Positions 62,171-64,000 of a stretch of 64,000 nucleotides of DNA are shown here, piece after piece; position 1 is the first letter of the stretch, and every line of letters begins with the position of its first letter. Where the stretch lies: positions 24,137,066 through 24,201,065 of the forward strand of contig NC_092467.1 in assembly GCF_047495875.1 (NCBI RefSeq). The letters are read 5' to 3'. Origin of the DNA: Pithys albifrons albifrons (Eukaryota; Chordata; Aves; Passeriformes; Thamnophilidae). Below the pieces are notes generated by a model. That model was not told the origin of the DNA and ran no database searches. It was given only the letters and a program-made list of their open reading frames with translations. A program made the position numbers and the translations under genes.

Positions 62171-64000
62171 ACAGAAAATGCATTGTGAAAGCCTGAGGAT
62201 CGTGTAAACCTTGAGTATTTTAGACATTTTTTCAGCATTTTTTCTTTCTGGGACCAAGCCTCCTAAGTGGTGGTTCAGGATGAGTTCCTGCTATGGTTCA
62301 TTGCTAATGCACAGCTTTGCCTCAAAGGTCTTAGTTTATCAAACTGAATCTTGTAAATAGGCAAGAAATGCAGAAGAAATTCAGACAAGCTGTCAGGCGA
62401 GTTTCCTTAGGTTGGCTGCCAAGTTGTTTTATTTATTTATTTTTTTAAAGGAAGTTACTTCCTCATCCTTCCTTGTTTCAGTAGTCTGTCAGTGTATCTC
62501 AAGGAGACACATTTTTAAATCTCCATATAAACATAGCTTGATCAAAATAAATAAAAAAACCCCAAGAACTTAAGTTTCAGATTGACAGGGAAACATTTGG
62601 CTCATTGTTTTGGCACAGACTTAGAAAATTTCCTCTGAAAGTGATCTTTTTTCCCAGCTGACAATATGTTATGGAAGGAAGTGTTATATCTTTAAGGTTT
62701 GACACAGCTTGATGTTTTGTTGCTTTTAGTTTTGACTAAATAGAATAAGAACTACAATGCATTTTGAATTACGAAAGATGTGAATTTGGAACCTCAGTAT
62801 TTTAGATCAGGGAAATGGTTCAAAAAGTGCCTTGATAATAAAATATGTAATAGAAAGCAGATGACTGAAAAGCTGTTGGGTTTTTAGCCTGATTTTTACA
62901 TGGCAGTACTCTTTGTATGGCAAAGCATGAATGGGTTTCTTTACAGGGTCATCCAGTTGTGTAGTGTTGATGTCCTTCACAGCACATGTTCAGTGATGTA
63001 GTCCCAGTTGTGTGAGAGACTTACTGGTGTTTTTGTAGTTTAATATGGAATATCAAAAGTTTCTGAGTGGTCAGTGTGAGTGGACTTAGACCCCCAGTGT
63101 TATGAGTTTAAGCTATGCAGTTGTTGGATTCACTTAAGCTCTGCTGGAGGGGATACACATTTATTACCCACAGTGTGATGATTTGATTGCTAAGATAACC
63201 TTTACTGGTTTTGCTTCTATGGTGATGGTAAGTTTCCATTCTGATGCAACAGTATAAACCACAAAAGATGGCAGGATGCAGTGCCAAAAACCTGAAAGGA
63301 CTAGGAAATCATAGCAAAATGAATTTCTCCCTTCGTATTTTAGTTAATTCTTAATTTTTTTCATGACTGTTGAGTGATTTCTGAAATACACCTCAAATTT
63401 CAATTAGAATTTAAGATGCATAGAAGGTATTTTGTATTCAGCATAGATAGTACAAAAAGCAAACTGAACGCAGCTCAGAGATGAGACATGTGATTCCACA
63501 CAGATATGTCTTTGTGCATATGTAAATGCACTCTCTAATATAGTAGATTTAGACTCCTTTCTTATTTATCCCACTTTGCAGTTGCTTTGGTGAGTAGGAA
63601 ATGTGAGTAATAGCATAATAGCTTATTCACAATTTCTCAATTATATTTTAGTAAAACGTATTGAATGCAGGAACAATTGCCCGACTTCACAGAGACTTCC
63701 TGTGGTCATTGCTCTCCTAACTGTGAAATTGGTCCGCCCTTGGTCATCTTCCACTGATGCTATTTGAAAACCTGTGGGCTACAGAACAACTGAAAGGCTT
63801 GTTGTTTTGGGTATGCTGAAGTTAATGGATGGAAAACTCCAGTCATCTTCAGACTGGAAATGTTCTAACCTCTCAGGAGGTTACAAGACAGACAAGTAAT
63901 AGATTTTGGTAGCAGGCAGTGGAATGAGGTCTGAATCAGCACGAACAAGAAGAGATTTCTTCTTATAAAAAGAAATGAAATGCTGACTGCAATCTAAGTA

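Larger units (their letters stand above)
44279..64000 (+). other. MAST2: MAST2 intron 3, at least 19.7 kb
   Basis: GTGAGT donor at 44279; no acceptor exon found before the window ends. It contains the unexplained block at 48.7-49.4 kb, a tandem duplication near 50.7 kb, a MIR-like scrap, two CR1 ends, a possible solo LTR and a possible conserved element near 62 kb, all listed separately. The rest is AT-rich without recognisable content. Confidence 0.8.

Overview
The window looks like nuclear DNA from a bird. It carries an intact gene for egg riboflavin-binding protein, which I know from egg-laying vertebrates. It has several CR1 LINE fragments and remnants of old MIR-type SINEs. Coding density is very low: ten supported coding exons in 64 kb, separated by AT-rich introns. 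By my count from memory the riboflavin-binding protein is about 87% identical to chicken, so the species is probably not a close relative of chicken. I cannot name it.

Layout. From 468 to 11051, minus strand, lies the complete coding region of riboflavin-binding protein: five coding exons, 240 codons, all splice sites canonical, with a poly(A) signal at 361-366. From about 11.1 to 21.2 kb is an intergenic stretch. It holds a well-preserved 5S-rRNA-derived SINE with a (CA)14 tail (about 17.43-17.76 kb), an unexplained GC-rich block (20.64-20.95 kb) and two CR1 pieces in opposite orientation. From about 21.2 to 22.2 kb is a strong CpG island, the promoter and first exon of the plus-strand gene MAST2 (microtubule-associated serine/threonine kinase 2). 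MAST2 then fills the rest of the window: exon 1 at 21769-21939, exon 2 at 40761-40908 and exon 3 at 44136-44278, all in frame. The third intron runs past the end. Only the first 153 residues, upstream of DUF1908, the kinase and the PDZ domain, are encoded here.

The two genes are divergent, with about 10.7 kb between their start codons. One makes a secreted vitamin carrier, the other a cytoplasmic kinase. No functional link is visible.

I found no clear new biological system. The points most worth a second look are: a swap of one N-glycosylation site and an AGC-repeat extension of the phosphoserine cluster in riboflavin-binding protein; the 5S-SINE with a TTCG hairpin next to its tail; an upstream ORF in frame with MAST2 and cut off by a single TGA; a 71-nt candidate exon in intron 1 that would act as a poison exon; and an unexplained block at 48.7-49.4 kb in intron 3 with a long open frame, a CTCF-like site and a small CpG-rich patch.
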